From Theropithecus gelada (taxonomy: Eukaryota; Chordata; Mammalia; Primates; Cercopithecidae), in contig NC_037681.1 of assembly GCF_003255815.1 (NCBI RefSeq), forward strand, positions 63,751,690 to 63,815,689: a stretch of 64,000 nucleotides of DNA, given 5' to 3'. The notes beneath the pieces are model-generated. The model saw only the letters and a list, made by a program, of their open reading frames with translations, searched no databases and was not told the DNA's origin. Every line of letters starts with the position of its first letter. Within the stretch, counting starts at the first letter, position 1. The position numbers were made by a program, and so were the translations under genes. This document shows positions 33,114 through 50,977 of the stretch, one piece after another.

Positions 33114-33789
33114 TCCTTCTGGTTCTTTCGGTGAATTGGTCCTATGAACAGGATTGGGAATCAGAAATTCGTCCACCTGACCCTGTTTAATTTAAACTCT
33201 AACTCACAAAGGACCTGGGGCTTCTCTTCCACACTTAGCCCATGGGATACTGCAAAACCAACTTGGGAGTCAATTGCTAACTGGGAAGATTCCTTTACAT
33301 AATGGGCTTACTTCTGTTGCCTCACCTGTAATAAGAGACACTAGGATCACCCATCTCAGTCCCTTGCTAGTGCTACAATTTAGTTCTGGGAATGCCCCTG
33401 GGGTTGAGGGTCTGTAGAATCTAAGACTGAAGAGGTTCCTGGCACCAATGAATTGTAGACCAAATCATCAGGGATGTTGCAAGGTGTAGTATACAGCTGC
33501 TAGCAAAATCCAACAAAATCTGGTTGTACTAGGAGTGTTCCTATTTTAATGTGAAGTCCAGCCCCAATATGGACAGAGGACTCAGGTTAATTCTGCCAGG
33601 TAATCAATGGAAATGAACCTGGGAGTCAGGATCCAGCTGCTTCCACCCTGGATATGATGGCCATTCATTTCTTTGTTCTTGCTATCAGTTTTATCTCTTG
33701 ATAAGCTGCTGTTCTCCCAATGTTGGCTTTTTCTTGTAATGTGACTTTTCACAATTTTTATGACATTTACCCCAATCCTCTGAGTGTAT
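33114..33789. other. Intron sequence, unassigned
   Basis: It contains 33604-33625, which resembles the insertion in the neighbouring Alu. No gene is seen. Confidence 0.5.
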
Positions 33790-33885
33790 GATGCTCACTT
33801 TACAGTTAAAGAACCAAAGGCTTCAAGACAAGGTGATGATGCTCACTTTACAGTTGAAGAACCAAAGGCTTCAAGACAAGGTGAT
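33790..33885. repeat. 48-bp tandem duplication
   Basis: Two head-to-tail copies (33790-33837, 33838-33885) starting 'gatgctcactttacagtt' differ at one base. The unit resembles a diverged MIR core. Confidence 0.95.
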
Positions 33886-33999
33886 AGAAGTGATTTTTGC
33901 TTCTGCCTATGAAAGATTAACCATTACAGGAATTGTCCTTCTACTATAAACAATTAGAAAACTGAACAAAATGTATGAAATTATTGTTTTTAATCATTG

Positions 34000-34985
34000 G
34001 ATATGAGCAATGCAAGACTCAACAAGAAGACAACAATAAGGCAAGCTTTACAACTGCCTAAGCTTACTGCCAAGAGGGAATTTCTAAGCCCTAGTACAGA
34101 AAGGAGGAACTCAGAGCCCAGAGGTCTTGCTCAGTTGAAAAGATGAGAGATCAGAGTTTGCGAAGACTCAGGCAGCTGGAATTTGTGGGGTATAACACCG
34201 GAGATAACAAATCTGTATAGTGAGAGAGCTCTGGAGATCTGTAATCCAACCAATCCTAAGTAACTCAACTGTGTGCTAAAACAAAGTCTAACACTTTAAA
34301 GAATAAAACAAAAATCCAACACCCAACGACATAAAATTAACATTGTCTGGTATCTAATAAAAAATTTTAAGCGTGCAAAGAAGTGGGAAAGTATAATCCA
34401 TAACCAGGAAAAAATTAATTTAAAAATATCCTAAAATGACAGCAATAATGAAATTAGAAATAAGAACATGAAAACAGTTATGTACGCCTGCTACGTATGG
34501 TCAAGAATCTAGAGGAAGACTGAACATGATAAAGGGAGATATAGAAGATATAAAAAGGACACAAATGAAACTTCTAGAGATGAACAATACAATATCTAAA
34601 ATTAAAAAAAATTCACTAGATGAAAATAGCAGTAGAGGCTGGGGATGGTGGCTCACATCTGTAATTCTAGCACTTTGGGAGACCAAGGGAGGAGGACTGC
34701 TTAAACCTAGGAGTTCAAGACCATTTGGGCAACATAGTGAGACCCTACATCATTTTTCTTAAAAGAAAATAGTAGCAGGTTATACATTGCAAAAGAAAAA
34801 GTTTGTGAATTTAGAGTCACAAAAGTTGAAGCTATCAAAAGTAAAACAGATTAAAAAAAAAGAATGAGCATCAACGATGTATGGGACAACTTCAAGTGAC
34901 TTAATTTACATTTGAATGGAATCACAGAAAGAAAGGAAAAACGGGAAAAGATGGAGGAAATATTTAAAGCAATAATGGTGTTGGG
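34000..34985 (+). mobile_element. Old L1 fragment, 5' part, split by an Alu monomer
   Basis: 'aacttctagagatgaacaat' and 'gatggaggaaatatttaaag' match the region around L1 ORF1 in old L1M elements. No intact frame is present. The left border is approximate. Confidence 0.6.
34637..34763 (+). mobile_element. Alu left monomer (FLAM-type), sense
   Basis: 'ggctggggatggtggctcac' to 'gtgagaccctacatc'. 'gaaaatagcagtag' and 'gaaaatagtagcag' flank it. Confidence 0.88.
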
Positions 34986-35286
34986 GGCTGGGCACGGTGG
35001 CTCACGTCTGTAATCCCAAACTTTGGGAGGCCAAGGTAGGAGGAGTGCTTGAACCCTGGAGTTCAAAACCAACCTGAGCAACACAGCAAGACCCTGTCTT
35101 TACAAGAAATTTAAAAATTAGGGCATGGTGGCATGTGCCCGTAGTCCCACTTACTCGGGAGGTTGGGGTTGGAGGATTTCCTAAGCCCAGGAGTTTGAGG
35201 CTGCACTGAGCCATGATCGTGCCACCGCACTCCAGCATGGGAGACAGTGCAAGATCCTGTCTCTAGAAACGAACAAACAAACAAAA
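34986..35286 (+). mobile_element. AluJ, sense, at an L1 internal junction
   Basis: Full Alu with (CAAA) tail. 'aatggtgttggg' before and 'aatgacgctgaa' after are likely diverged target-site copies. Confidence 0.92.
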
Positions 35287-35595
35287 AATGACGCTGAAAA
35301 ACTGGATATCCATAAGAAAAAAATAAAAAAAGAATGCCAACCATATCTCATGATACACATGAAAATTAACTTGAGATAGATTACAGATCTAAATGTTAAA
35401 TGCAGAACTACAAAACTTTAGAAGAAAAAGGAGGGAACATCTTTGTGACCTTGGAATAGGCAAGGACTTCTTAACTAGGGCATAAAAAGTATAAAACACA
35501 CAAAAAAATGGATAAAGTTGACCTTATCAAAATTAAAAATGTCTGCTCTTCAAAAGACACTGTTAAGAAAATGAAAAGGCAAGTCACAGATTCAC
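35287..35595 (+). mobile_element. L1 ORF2 3' fragment, first copy
   Basis: 'aaaaactggatatccataag' and 'acaaaactttagaagaaaaa' are L1 ORF2 sequence, full of stops. The following L1 repeats this region from about 36345. Confidence 0.85.
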
Positions 35596-37640
<2,045 letters not shown>

Positions 37641-37683
37641 GAGTTGGGAAAGGCAGGAACAGAGAATACTGAAACCACAGATG

Positions 37684-38006
37684 TGGCTGGACATGGTGGC
37701 TCATGCCTGTAATCCCAGCATTTTGGGAGGCCAGGGCGGGAGGGGTGCTTAAGCCCAGGAGTTTGAGACCAGCCTAGGCAACAAAGGGAGATCTCTCTCT
37801 ACAAAATCAAAAATCAAAAACAAAAACAAAAAAACCACTAGGTGGGCATGGTGGCATGTGCCTTGTGGTCCTAGCTACTCAGAAGGCTGAGGCAGGAGGA
37901 TTGCTTGGGCCCACGAGGTTGAGGCGGCAGTAAGCCATGACTGTGCCACTGCGCTCCAACCTTGGGTGACAAAGCTGCAAACAAACAAAAATGAAATAAA
38001 AAATAA
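37684..38006 (+). mobile_element. AluJ, sense
   Basis: Old Alu with long A-rich linker and tail. 'gaaaccacagatg' and 'gaaatcacagatg' flank it. Confidence 0.94.
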
Positions 38007-39689
38007 GAAATCACAGATGTTCTGAGACCCTAGTTGTTGACTAGAATAGTATTTCACTCTTGGGATGAAAATGTGGGTAGAAGGTTTCATGACACGGTTC
38101 TGCCACAGATACAACTCTCACATTATATGAGGGCTTTAACTTTGGTCACAGAAATGGACAGTGAATAGGGAGTCAGGAAAGCTCAACCTTTTCACTAACC
38201 AGCTGTGTAATCTTGGGTAAGTCACTTAAATTGCTATGATCTCTAAACTAAATTTCTAAAGAATTGTGGGTCTCTGTACCCAGCACGAGGTTTGGAATTA
38301 ACAGAGTAAATACCACGTTAACCTAGCAATCTAATAACACACCCTATATTATTCTGACTTCTGAAAGACAGTTAGGAATCATCTGCTTATTTTAGAAGCT
38401 CACTGTTCCCTGGGAAAGATAATTTTGGCACAAGCAGCAGGTCAGATGACAGTTGCAGTGTTTTGGAGAAAACCAACTAATTTATTGACAACAAAGCCCT
38501 TTTTTTTTTTTTTCTCTTAAAATTTCATAGCTATAGGCCCAGAAATACAAAGTCCCCAGAAGACTCTCAAAATATGTTCTCAATTCCTTTTTATTTCCCA
38601 CCCAGAGCTGAGAGAATAGCGCCAACTATGTCATATTAAACACATCTGCATCCAACACTGATAAAGTGCATGACCGAGGAACAGATAAGAATTGTTTTCA
38701 ATTTGTTCAAATGGAAATAGTTAAATTTAACCTAATTAGACCAAATAATCAAAGCAGGTGTTTTTAAGATGCCAGTTTGTTTTCATTCTCTGTAATTGTT
38801 CAGCTATATTTCCCAGGAACTTAGGTAAAGGAAATTAATATGTCATAAAAATCACTGACCTATTTATTCATGTCACACATGTATTATTCATGTTTTAGGC
38901 AGTACAAATACAGGACATTGCTGAACATTTCTCACAGATTTTACCATTTAAGCATCATCAACATCTAAGCTGGCCTGCAGGGGGGCTTATGTTACCTAAC
39001 TTCCATTATAGAAACACAAGCAGTAATAAATGAGAGCCTGTCTTCTAATCGTACACTGATCTACAGAGCACACTGACTTGGCATTTAGACTATTTAGGGT
39101 TTCTGACTCCACTTGCACAAGTTGGTCACTTTTAAGACATTTAAAAGAAAAATAATAACAATAAAAGTTATATTCCAGTTAAAACAAAAGTTTATTGCAC
39201 TTGGCAGAATGATGAGATCTGAGCTATAAATTCCAACTAACAAACCACAAAATGTAGTCACCAGCAGCCTGGTATTAGGAAGTGTTTTGTGCAGTGGCCA
39301 TAGGTCCACTTTCCAAGGGAAAAAGGGCAGGTGGCTGCCCGGGCGCAGTCAAGCGTGCTCTTTCTAATACCACGCTCCAGTCCTGGGTAGACTCTCGTAT
39401 CATTTCACACACCCTCAGGATGGGAAACAGAAACCCAAGCAAGAAAGGCCCCATAAAAGCCTGTGATGTGGAAGCTCCTGAAAAGGGGATCCCTCTCTGA
39501 GGCCTCAGGGTTCTGCAGCAGGGACAGAAGCCTGGGAAGTTGAGTCCACAAAGAGGGTTCTCAGACTCCCTTCCCTAAGTGAGTGACTGGTGTTTCCTGA
39601 CTGTGGCCCTGGTTGTGCTGCGGGGCCACAGTGCGGGCAGCTGGAGAGCTCAGGATCCGCCACCTTAGCACACATGGAACACTGGGCAC
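38007..39689. other. Intron sequence with MIR remnant
   Basis: About 38160-38245 ('agctgtgtaatcttgggtaa') is antisense MIR. 38620-38830 is AT-rich and repeat-free to my eye. No exon is seen. Confidence 0.5.
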
Positions 39690-39830
39690 ATCTTGCTATG
39701 CCTCAGTTTCTGTGTGTCTATGATGAAGGAACATTAGTACTTTCTTCATTAATGCACATAAAATGCTTGGCAGTGGTTGGCATAGAGACAGATGCTCAAT
39801 AAATGTTGGCCATTATTATTATAACCCCCT
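39690..39830 (-). mobile_element. MIR, antisense
   Basis: 'tgcctcagtttctgtgtgtc' to 'gctcaataaatgttggccat' is the reverse complement of MIR. Confidence 0.8.
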
Positions 39831-41223
39831 ACAAGGAGGATGAGATTAAGAACAATGTTTCCTAAAAATGAGAGTATAATGGGCATTCTATCCACATTTC
39901 AGGGGTAGGAAAACTACCTTCTGAGGTCACTTACATGAAGTGTATGGATGGACAAATCCTTATCAACCTAAAACATTTCTATCTATGATTGCTAATGTCA
40001 TTTCTTTAGGATTAATTAATCCTCACGAGTCATATTTCAATATATTATACATACACGTAATTATAAAAGAACCAAGTTGCATAAAATTTATAAAATGGAG
40101 ACTAGGAAAGGAAACACCCACTCATAAACCCACCAAGAGAGATTAAAATGAAAGTCTGAAAGTGCAGGTAGGTATTTATTTAAATACTTGGTAAAAGAAA
40201 ATGTTCAATTCAACAGTTGTGACAGACACAATTTCAAGGGGTGTGGGCATAAGAGAAACAGAAAGTCCATCTCAGAGTAAAAGGGGTAAATATTTAGTCA
40301 AGTCTTAGATGGTATTTCTGTAAACAGAAATTTCAATGGAAAATTTCCAACCTGAGAGCAAATAATTTAAGATGGGTTTAAAAAGAATTAAAGCTCTTGT
40401 CTCCATGTCGTTGCCCAGCCTGAAACCCAGCCCTCTGAGTCCTTGTGGCAGTTCGGCTTTTTCTTCCTTGTTCCCTCAACTACAACTGGACACTATAATT
40501 TTCTTTCCATTCCAGCAGGAAACTGATATATACTAATGATGACAGCTGGATTCAGAAGAGGAAAAAGAATACAGGGGACAGAAAGTCCTTGTGGGTTTAA
40601 AACTCAAAACAAAACCCCCAGATTTGAAAATTTTAAAACCTAGTTAATGGCTGAGGAAACCTCAAATGATTGGGAAGCACTAAGATTAAAGTTTGAATTA
40701 CACAAAACACACCATTATCTTAAGCTTTTCTAATCATCTTCTCTGCCTTTCTCCTTCACTGTTTTTCTCCTTGTTTATGCCCCTAGCCCTTCAATGTGGT
40801 TCTAAGATACGTTAGAGGTAGGAAAAGCCTTCCAAGGTCATTTACAGAATAGGATTGAAGAGGGGATGAGCAGATGCTCCTCCATCCAAAAAAGTTTCCC
40901 TGAAATTGTTATTACTACATTTCCTTTGGAATAATCAATCTCTTTCAAGATTCACATTTCAATATATTTAATTTAAACATATGTATATACACATATATGA
41001 ACGAAACAGAATTATGTTTCATAAAATTAGTAAAATAGAAAATAAGAGAAGGAATCTCCCCTGTAATCCCACCATTCTAAAATAATTACTTTTACCATAG
41101 CGCTGCCTTTAATTCTAGTCTGGTCCTGGTCCTCCATTCCCCACTCCCTACCTCGCAAACCTCTAATACTAATTATCAAAATGGCTGGGCAAAGGCAAAG
41201 TGAATGAATTTCTAGTTACATTC
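39831..41223. other. Intron with two similar ~200-bp segments
   Basis: 39900-40140 and 40810-41090 share 'atttcaatatatt', 'cataaaatt' and other blocks in the same order. No gene is seen. Confidence 0.5.
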
Positions 41224-41521
41224 TTTTTTTTTTTAGAGACAGGATCTTGCTTTGTCACCCAGGTTGGAGAGCAATGGTGTGATCACAGCTCAACGCAGCC
41301 TTGAACTCTTGGGTTGAAGGGATCCTCCTACCTCAGCATCCTGAGTAGCTGGGATTCTACAGGCACATAATACCATGTCCAGCTAATTAAAAAAAAAATT
41401 CTGTAGAGATGGAGTCTTGCTATGTTGCTCAGGCTTATCTTGAACTCCTGGCGTCAAGCAATCCTCCTGCTTTGGCCTCCCAAAGTGCTGGGATTACAGG
41501 TGTGAGACATTGCATCCAGCC
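41224..41521 (-). mobile_element. AluJ, antisense
   Basis: 'agagacaggatcttgctttg' to 'attgcatccagcc'. 'agttacatt' flanks both sides. Confidence 0.95.
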
Positions 41522-41639
41522 AGTTACATTATTTTGGAGTGACACTAGGAACTTGGTTCCATAAGGGTCCTAAAAATCTGGTAAGGATGAGGGCAGAGAA
41601 AGAAATGTCACATTGTCTTAAAAACCACACAGTCCTACT

Positions 41640-42110
41640 CTCTGTCTTATATTGTCCAATGAACTCCTTTGTCTACGGGGTCAAATTCAGGCTCCTTGGA
41701 CTTTGGCCTATGAATGAGGCCTTCCATGACTGAGTTTCTGCCTCCCCAGCCTCACCAGTCACACCTGCCTGGCCTTGAACCCAACCCTCCAGTCGCCATG
41801 TCCCTAGTGCTTTGAAGGCTGTGCTGATTTGTACCCTTACAGCTTTGGCCATGCTTCTACCTCTGTCTATAATACCCACCTCCACCTTGCCCATCCTGGT
41901 GAATCTCTACCCACTGTCAAAACTCTGTTCAACCATCTCCTCTTCAAGGAAGTCTTTCCTGTCCTCTCAAGTAGAAATGATCTAACTTTCTTTAGTGCCT
42001 CAAATGTGTCCCATACATACTTCCTTTAATATAGCATCTGAAAAATCCTTCATTGCACCTACTTATAAGCCCAAGGCATATTCATCTCTATCTCCAGATA
42101 TAAGTGTGCA
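41640..42110 (+). mobile_element. L2 fragment, sense
   Basis: 'ggctccttggactttggcct', 'tctcctcttcaaggaagtct' and related blocks follow the L2 3' order. Confidence 0.75.
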
Positions 42111-42362
42111 ATGTATCCCTGAGGCTAGCAGGTCTGATGAATGAAAAAATAAATAAAAAAGAAAAAAAAAATGATCTTTTTCTGGATCAGAGGGACAGGG
42201 GCAACCCTAATTGAGTGGACTCCTGACATTCTAAGTCAGGTATTTCCCAGTGCTTTCCTAGGAAAGCAGGCATTTCTTCTTTCCTGAAGATGTTTAAAAA
42301 TATGAGAACAGTGAAGGTGAGGAGGTGAATACAATGCTGCCTGGCTACAGGAGACCGGATTA

Positions 42363-42707
<345 letters not shown>

Positions 42708-42716
42708 TCATATTAA

Positions 42717-42965
42717 TAAGTTAATATTTACTGAGCATTTATTCTGTGCCATGCAAAGCACATTCTTCACATAGAGCTTTACATGTATAAGCTGACAACC
42801 ACTCTAAGATATAGATCTTACTGTCCCCTTTTACAATGGAAACAATGTGTCTTAAAGCAGCTAAATAACTTGCCTAAAGTCACAAACTTAGTAAATGGCA
42901 GATCTAGGATTCAAACCCAGAGGTTTGGCTTCAGTCTATGTGGTATACTTCCTACTGTGGGCTTT
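42717..42965 (+). mobile_element. MIR, sense, near full length
   Basis: 'tttactgagcatttattctg', 'aacttgcctaaagtcacaaa' and 'gatctaggattcaaacccag' lie in order. Confidence 0.88.
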
Positions 42966-43569
42966 GTGAGCTAATAATGGAGGCAGATATATATTTACAT
43001 ACACACATAAACATCTTGCTTGAATTCAGAAAATGAATTCACATCTATTTGATACATGAGTTTAAATAAAATCTATATTTTCATAACACCTGTTACTATT
43101 TTAAAAACTGAGGAAAACTGAATTTCAATCAAACAGTTAATAAATTCATTTAATGAGGGCCTACTATGTGCTTAAGACGACAAATAATCTAAGACATGGT
43201 CCATTCTTTCAAGGAGCTTATATGCTAAAACTATAATATCATCACATTATTTTGAAAGCATATTGAAATCTACACATCCAAATAAGTGATCGACTTATTT
43301 GGTGATATATTTATCTATTGCTCAACCTGTTTTGGGGAACAACTTATAAAACACACAAGAATACATTTCACTACATTAAACACAGTTTATTTTTATCCCA
43401 AACGGTGCTTTCCATCTCAATTGCCATTTTATTTGGTATTTGGTGATTTCCAAAAATCTATTCCATCCTCAAAGAAAGAAAGTACGCTCCCACTGTTTGT
43501 GTGGATGTATTATATGAACATGCACATTCATATATATACATAAATACACACATATACAGTGATTTTATG
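42966..43569. other. AT-rich intron with L2-like remnant
   Basis: About 43130-43255 ('gggcctactatgtgcttaag') resembles antisense L2. Short TA/CA repeats lie near 43510-43560. Confidence 0.5.
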
Positions 43570-44460
43570 AGGGCAATTCCCTGAGGACTGAATATAATTT
43601 GTGCTGTCTGATAAAAATGAGTCATATATACGTAATTTAAAATGTAAATGGCCACATTTTCCATCATTAATAATGTTACTTAATGTACCTTTTGAGTTCT
43701 TATGATGTCATTTACAATTCTTCCTATCTCTCCATTTGACAAAGTTAAATACATATATTTCAATGACAGTTTTATTTTTTCTTTGTTATTTTTCCCATTC
43801 TAGTTGCCAAATTTTATTTTTCCTTCTTCTTCTTCTTCTTCTTCTTTTTTTTTTTTTTTGTTGAGACAGGGTATCGCTCTGTCGCCTAGGCTGGAATGCA
43901 ATGGCATGATCATAGTTCACTGCAGCCTTGAACTCCTGGGTTGAAGTGATCCTCCAGCCTCAACCTCCCAAGTACCTAGGCCTACAGATGAATGCTACCA
44001 CATGTGGCTAATTAAAATTTTTTTTTTTCCAGATGAGGCCTCACTACGCTGCCAGGCTAGTCTCAAACTTCTGGCCTCAAGCAATCCTCCTGCCTCAGCC
44101 TCCCAAAGTGCTGGAATTACAGGCTTGAGCACCACATCTGACCTTAGTTGCCGCATTTTAAAAAGTAAAAGAAACAGGTAAAATTAATTTTGATAGTACA
44201 TTTTAAATTTAATCCAATATGTCAAAAGTATTATCATTCCAACACATACATAATACAAAATTATTGAGAAATTTTATTTTTAACTCACACTAAGTCTTTG
44301 AAATCTAGTATGTATTTTACACTAACACAACATCTCATTTTGGACCAACCACATCTTCAGTGCTCAAGATCCACATGTGGCTAGTGGCTGTAGTACTGGA
44401 TAGTGCAGGACAAAATATTTAGAGCTATGGTTGTCATACTAGAATAAAAACATCCTGTCC
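43570..44460. mobile_element. hAT-like DNA transposon fossil, split by an Alu
   Basis: The parts 'gtgctgtctgataaaaatga' before the Alu, and 'agatccacatgtggctagtg' and 'actggatagtgcaggac' after it, belong to one mammalian MER-type element. The name is not assigned and ends are approximate. Confidence 0.55.
43820..44143 (-). mobile_element. AluJ, antisense, with (TTC)n in its tail
   Basis: 'ccttcttcttcttcttcttc' and T-run lead into a full Alu. 'tagttgccaaatttta' (43801-43816) and 'tagttgccgcatttta' (44145-44160) are the target copies. Confidence 0.95.
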
Positions 44461-46246
44461 TTACATCTTACTCTGCAGAGTAATATCTTTAAGAGTAATA
44501 TACAGATGCAAGTGAAATACTGTTATTAAACACAGCTTGTGAAAACAAGCTGTGATCTGTTTAATTAGGGTATAAACTCTAAATAATGTTAACAGTTTGG
44601 AGAAATGGATGGTTCAAAAAAGTTAAAGTCATCTTCAAGGAACTCAGCTCATCAGTAAAGGATGGGTAGTTGGGGAAGAAAGAAGGTATTTTACAACATA
44701 TAAGGATTAACCATTCTAGACAAAGAATAATGACACTAAATGAGCCAAGAAAAACTCAGTTCAAATAAACTAATGATTACAGTCAACCATAAACTGTCAG
44801 AATCCCAGTGAGTAGATATGTAAGCAATGAATAAATCTGTTATGGCCAAAGCCCTTTAGATACATGGCAAGGAGGTATTATAAAGCTATATGGAATTTGG
44901 AACTGAAAAACAGAAATGGTGGAAATCTAAAGCAATTTACTTGGTAACATTGAATTCATAGTCTCTTTACAAACTTTGGACTCTAGTTAAATCAAGGGTT
45001 AGCTAAAGTAGATGCAATTCTGGGGTCCCTTACAGCCAGGGCGACCAGTAATTTATTATGCAAACCTGACCACTTTCAAGAGTAAAAGGGGGCACTATTA
45101 ATAATTATGCTGGCATAAGAGGCATAAACTGGGATTCCTTTATAGCTATAAAGCCATATGATTTTACACTACAAAGAGGATACAACAGCTACCCCTATCC
45201 AGGGATGTGGAGCTGATGAGAGTCTAGCATGTTCTTATTACCTCTGCATGGCCACAGGGGTTTTGTGGGCTAATATACATTGATCCAGATGAGACGGTTT
45301 TGCATGCTCCCACCTCCCCCACCTCCCTCCTGCAAAGCATTTTAAATTGGTTTGAATTTGGGAACAGGGTTCCATATGAACAGAGCTGGACATTGACAGC
45401 CTGAATGTATTTACTGAAGACAACAAATCATTGACAGACTAAATGTAACAGAGGAAAGGTCTGGTCTGCTTGCACTCAGAATCTGACTTTGTAATTGTAG
45501 CCTCCTTTAGACAGGCCTAATCAATTAGAAGAGGCTGATTTTAACCAGTTGCAGGCTCATTACCCTGCATTCTAGTTTGTGTTGATGAAAATCAGTTTCA
45601 GTCCGTGGCCTGGAATTCATGTACAGCACTTCCTGCAGCCTCTTATATAAACACATCAAAAAAATTTTATTTAGAGTTGCCGTTTTCCCTTAAAAAAGAA
45701 AAACCACTTTGCAAATCATGATTAAAATAGAACAACTGTATGTGGATCTGGGGTCCATCCCCAGAAACATACATGACCAAGAAACATGTGGAAAGTCAGA
45801 CCCTGAGGCAGCAACTCATAAATGCATTGGTGTAGGGGTCGATTTGAGAAGAGACTCTCAAATACCCAGCATCAAATGAGCCCAGCTCAGTTATCTCCAC
45901 AGAATGGAACAGAATGAACTCGCAGCTATTCAAAATAATGACATTTCAAAGAAAATACGTAAAATAGAAAAAAGCCGGGGTTAGAGAAGCACAGAGGGTA
46001 TCTGAGTAGAGTTCACTCTTCCCTGAATGACCAACTAGAAAATAAACGGCAAACTTCCAAATAAACAAGAGCAAGTTTTCCCAAGAAACTTCCATGAGGG
46101 AACTATATAACACTGTTTAATTTTGATGTGTGGTTAGTCTTACAAAAGTAGAAGGTGGAGCAGTGTGTGGCAAAGCCACTCAAAACCCCATCTACATTTC
46201 AAAGATGTGTAACCATTCCAAAATATAGTATAACTATGAATCATAC
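44461..46246. other. Repeat-poor intron before exon A's donor
   Basis: No repeats recognised over 1.8 kb. A perfect 10-bp hairpin lies at 44531-44554. Confidence 0.5.
44531..44554. repeat. Perfect inverted repeat, 10-bp stem and 4-base loop
   Basis: 'cacagcttgt', loop 'gaaa', 'acaagctgtg'. The loop is GAAA on the plus strand and TTTC in the THADA transcript sense. Confidence 0.95.
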
Positions 46247-46341
46247 CTGGCTGGTTGTCCTTTACAGATTTGTTGAGGCAGCAAGTCAACAGGAAGAGAA
46301 TATCAATATATACAGCTCTGGTCACCAAACATGGATTTTGC
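46247..46341 (-). CDS. THADA: THADA internal coding exon A (first of six in transcript order)
   Basis: Read on the minus strand this 95-bp exon has a pyrimidine-rich acceptor ending CTAG and a donor CCAG|gtatga. It starts with the last base of a split codon, gives 31 codons beginning QNPCLVTRAVYIDILF and ending VKDNQP, and leaves one base (G) that joins TT of the next exon to make Val. This is the start of the THADA segment preceding 'LESLGF'. THADA is a large helical-repeat protein, the animal counterpart of yeast Trm732, and is known as a partner of the FTSJ1/Trm7 methyltransferase that 2'-O-methylates position 32 of some tRNAs; it is also the thyroid-adenoma breakpoint gene. From memory, human has RSA where this copy has KSV before KDNQP. 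The next upstream exon is not in the window. Confidence 0.93.
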
Positions 46342-47188
46342 CTAGAAAGGTAAAGAACAGAATATAAATTGAGATTTTCTCTCCCTTAGGTCTGGGTGTC
46401 AGGAAGGAGAATATGGGTATTTTCTATGGTATAGGATGGGGCTTAAGCAGCTATGGCAAATGGTAAGAAACGATGTACAATCATTGATGGCAAGAAAATA
46501 AGCAACTAATGTGAGAAAATGAAATCCTTGACCACATGATGGAGGCCAAGGCTATGTGTAGACAAAATAGATAAAAACTCCATGCTCTGGCTTCAAATAA
46601 AATAAAATGAAAACAAACACCAAGATCCTATCCTAGTTAGTTGAAGATGGGACAGAAGGGGTGGGGAGATGGTATTCTATTATTCTACACTCTTAAGTGT
46701 AGAAATTTGGGGAAAAAAATAATCAGTCATGAAAATCAGATTTAGTATTTTGGAGAAGGAAAATTACACTCACATATTAAAAACTGTATCTGTGGACTTG
46801 AAATAACCAGCTGAACAATAGACACATGGCAAGATTAACAAACACTGGAGATGACATTTTCCCCAATAAATGGATTTTTTTCTTCATTCAATATATGGAG
46901 CAGCTCTTTGAACCACATAGTAGAAATAGTAAGTGGGCTCAGATTTGGGGATCTGTATACAAAAGGAAGAAGAAAGACTTTGTTTTTAAGAACAGCACTG
47001 AAGGGCCTTGACTCTTGAGTGTCTTTGTCCATGAAAAGGCCGAAACATCTTTGGTGTACTAATAATACACTGTGAGTAGTAGAGACAGTAGGGACAGACC
47101 TACATTTGAGTCCTGGCTTTCCCACTTAGAATCTCTGTGACCTGAATCAGATTCCTGACCTGTAAAATGGGAACTATATTCTCATGTC
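46342..47188. other. Intron upstream of exon A, with MIR remnant
   Basis: About 47085-47180 ('tttgagtcctggctttccca', 'ctgtaaaatgggaac') is antisense MIR. The rest is unassigned. Confidence 0.5.
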
Positions 47189-47561
47189 TGCTATGGTCTG
47201 ACTGCCCCTGCTAAAATTCATGTTCTAATGTAACGCTATTCCAACACTGTTACTAGGCAGAGCCTTTAAGAGGTGGTTGGGTCATGAGGGTACTGTCCTC
47301 ATGAATGAATTCATGCTGTTATCTTGGGATTGGGCTAGTCATTTGGAGACTGCGTTTGCTACAAGGACAAGTTTGGCCTGATTTCCTCTCTGTCTTGTGT
47401 GCTTTCTTCTGCCTTCACCCTTCAACCATGGGATGACCCTCACCAGATGCCAGAGCCATGCTCTTGGACTTCCCTGGCTCCAGAACCATGAGCTGAATAG
47501 ACTTCTTAATAAATTATTTAGTCTGTGGTATTGTTATAGCAACAGAAAATGGACTAAGACA
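47189..47561 (+). mobile_element. MLT1-like LTR (ERVL-MaLR), solo
   Basis: It starts 'tgctatggtctgactgcccc' and ends 'aaatggactaagaca', with 'gtcatgagggtactgtcctc' between. It has the usual LTR length and no interior. Confidence 0.8.
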
Positions 47562-47867
47562 GCCTTACTGTGAGTCACTGTGAGTGTTCAATGTGGCACA
47601 GTAAACTTAAAATGCCCACCTCAGTGCCTGGCCATGGTAGATGTTCCAGAACAGTTCATTCCCTGCCCTTCTCTACTTCCAACACAGGATTAGGGGATGG
47701 CATTCAAATTGGCACAAGTGTTCTGGCTAGTGAGTTTCCATGTGTCTTAATCCTGAAATCCATCCTTCTCATTTCCTATAAATTAACAGTTTAAAAATTT
47801 CCCTAAAGTTTATTCACACCTCTATCCTGAATTGTCTATATCTGGAGCTGGTGTATGTCTAACATGA

Positions 47868-48660
<793 letters not shown>

Positions 48661-48665
48661 TTAAT

Positions 48666-50977
<2,312 letters not shown>

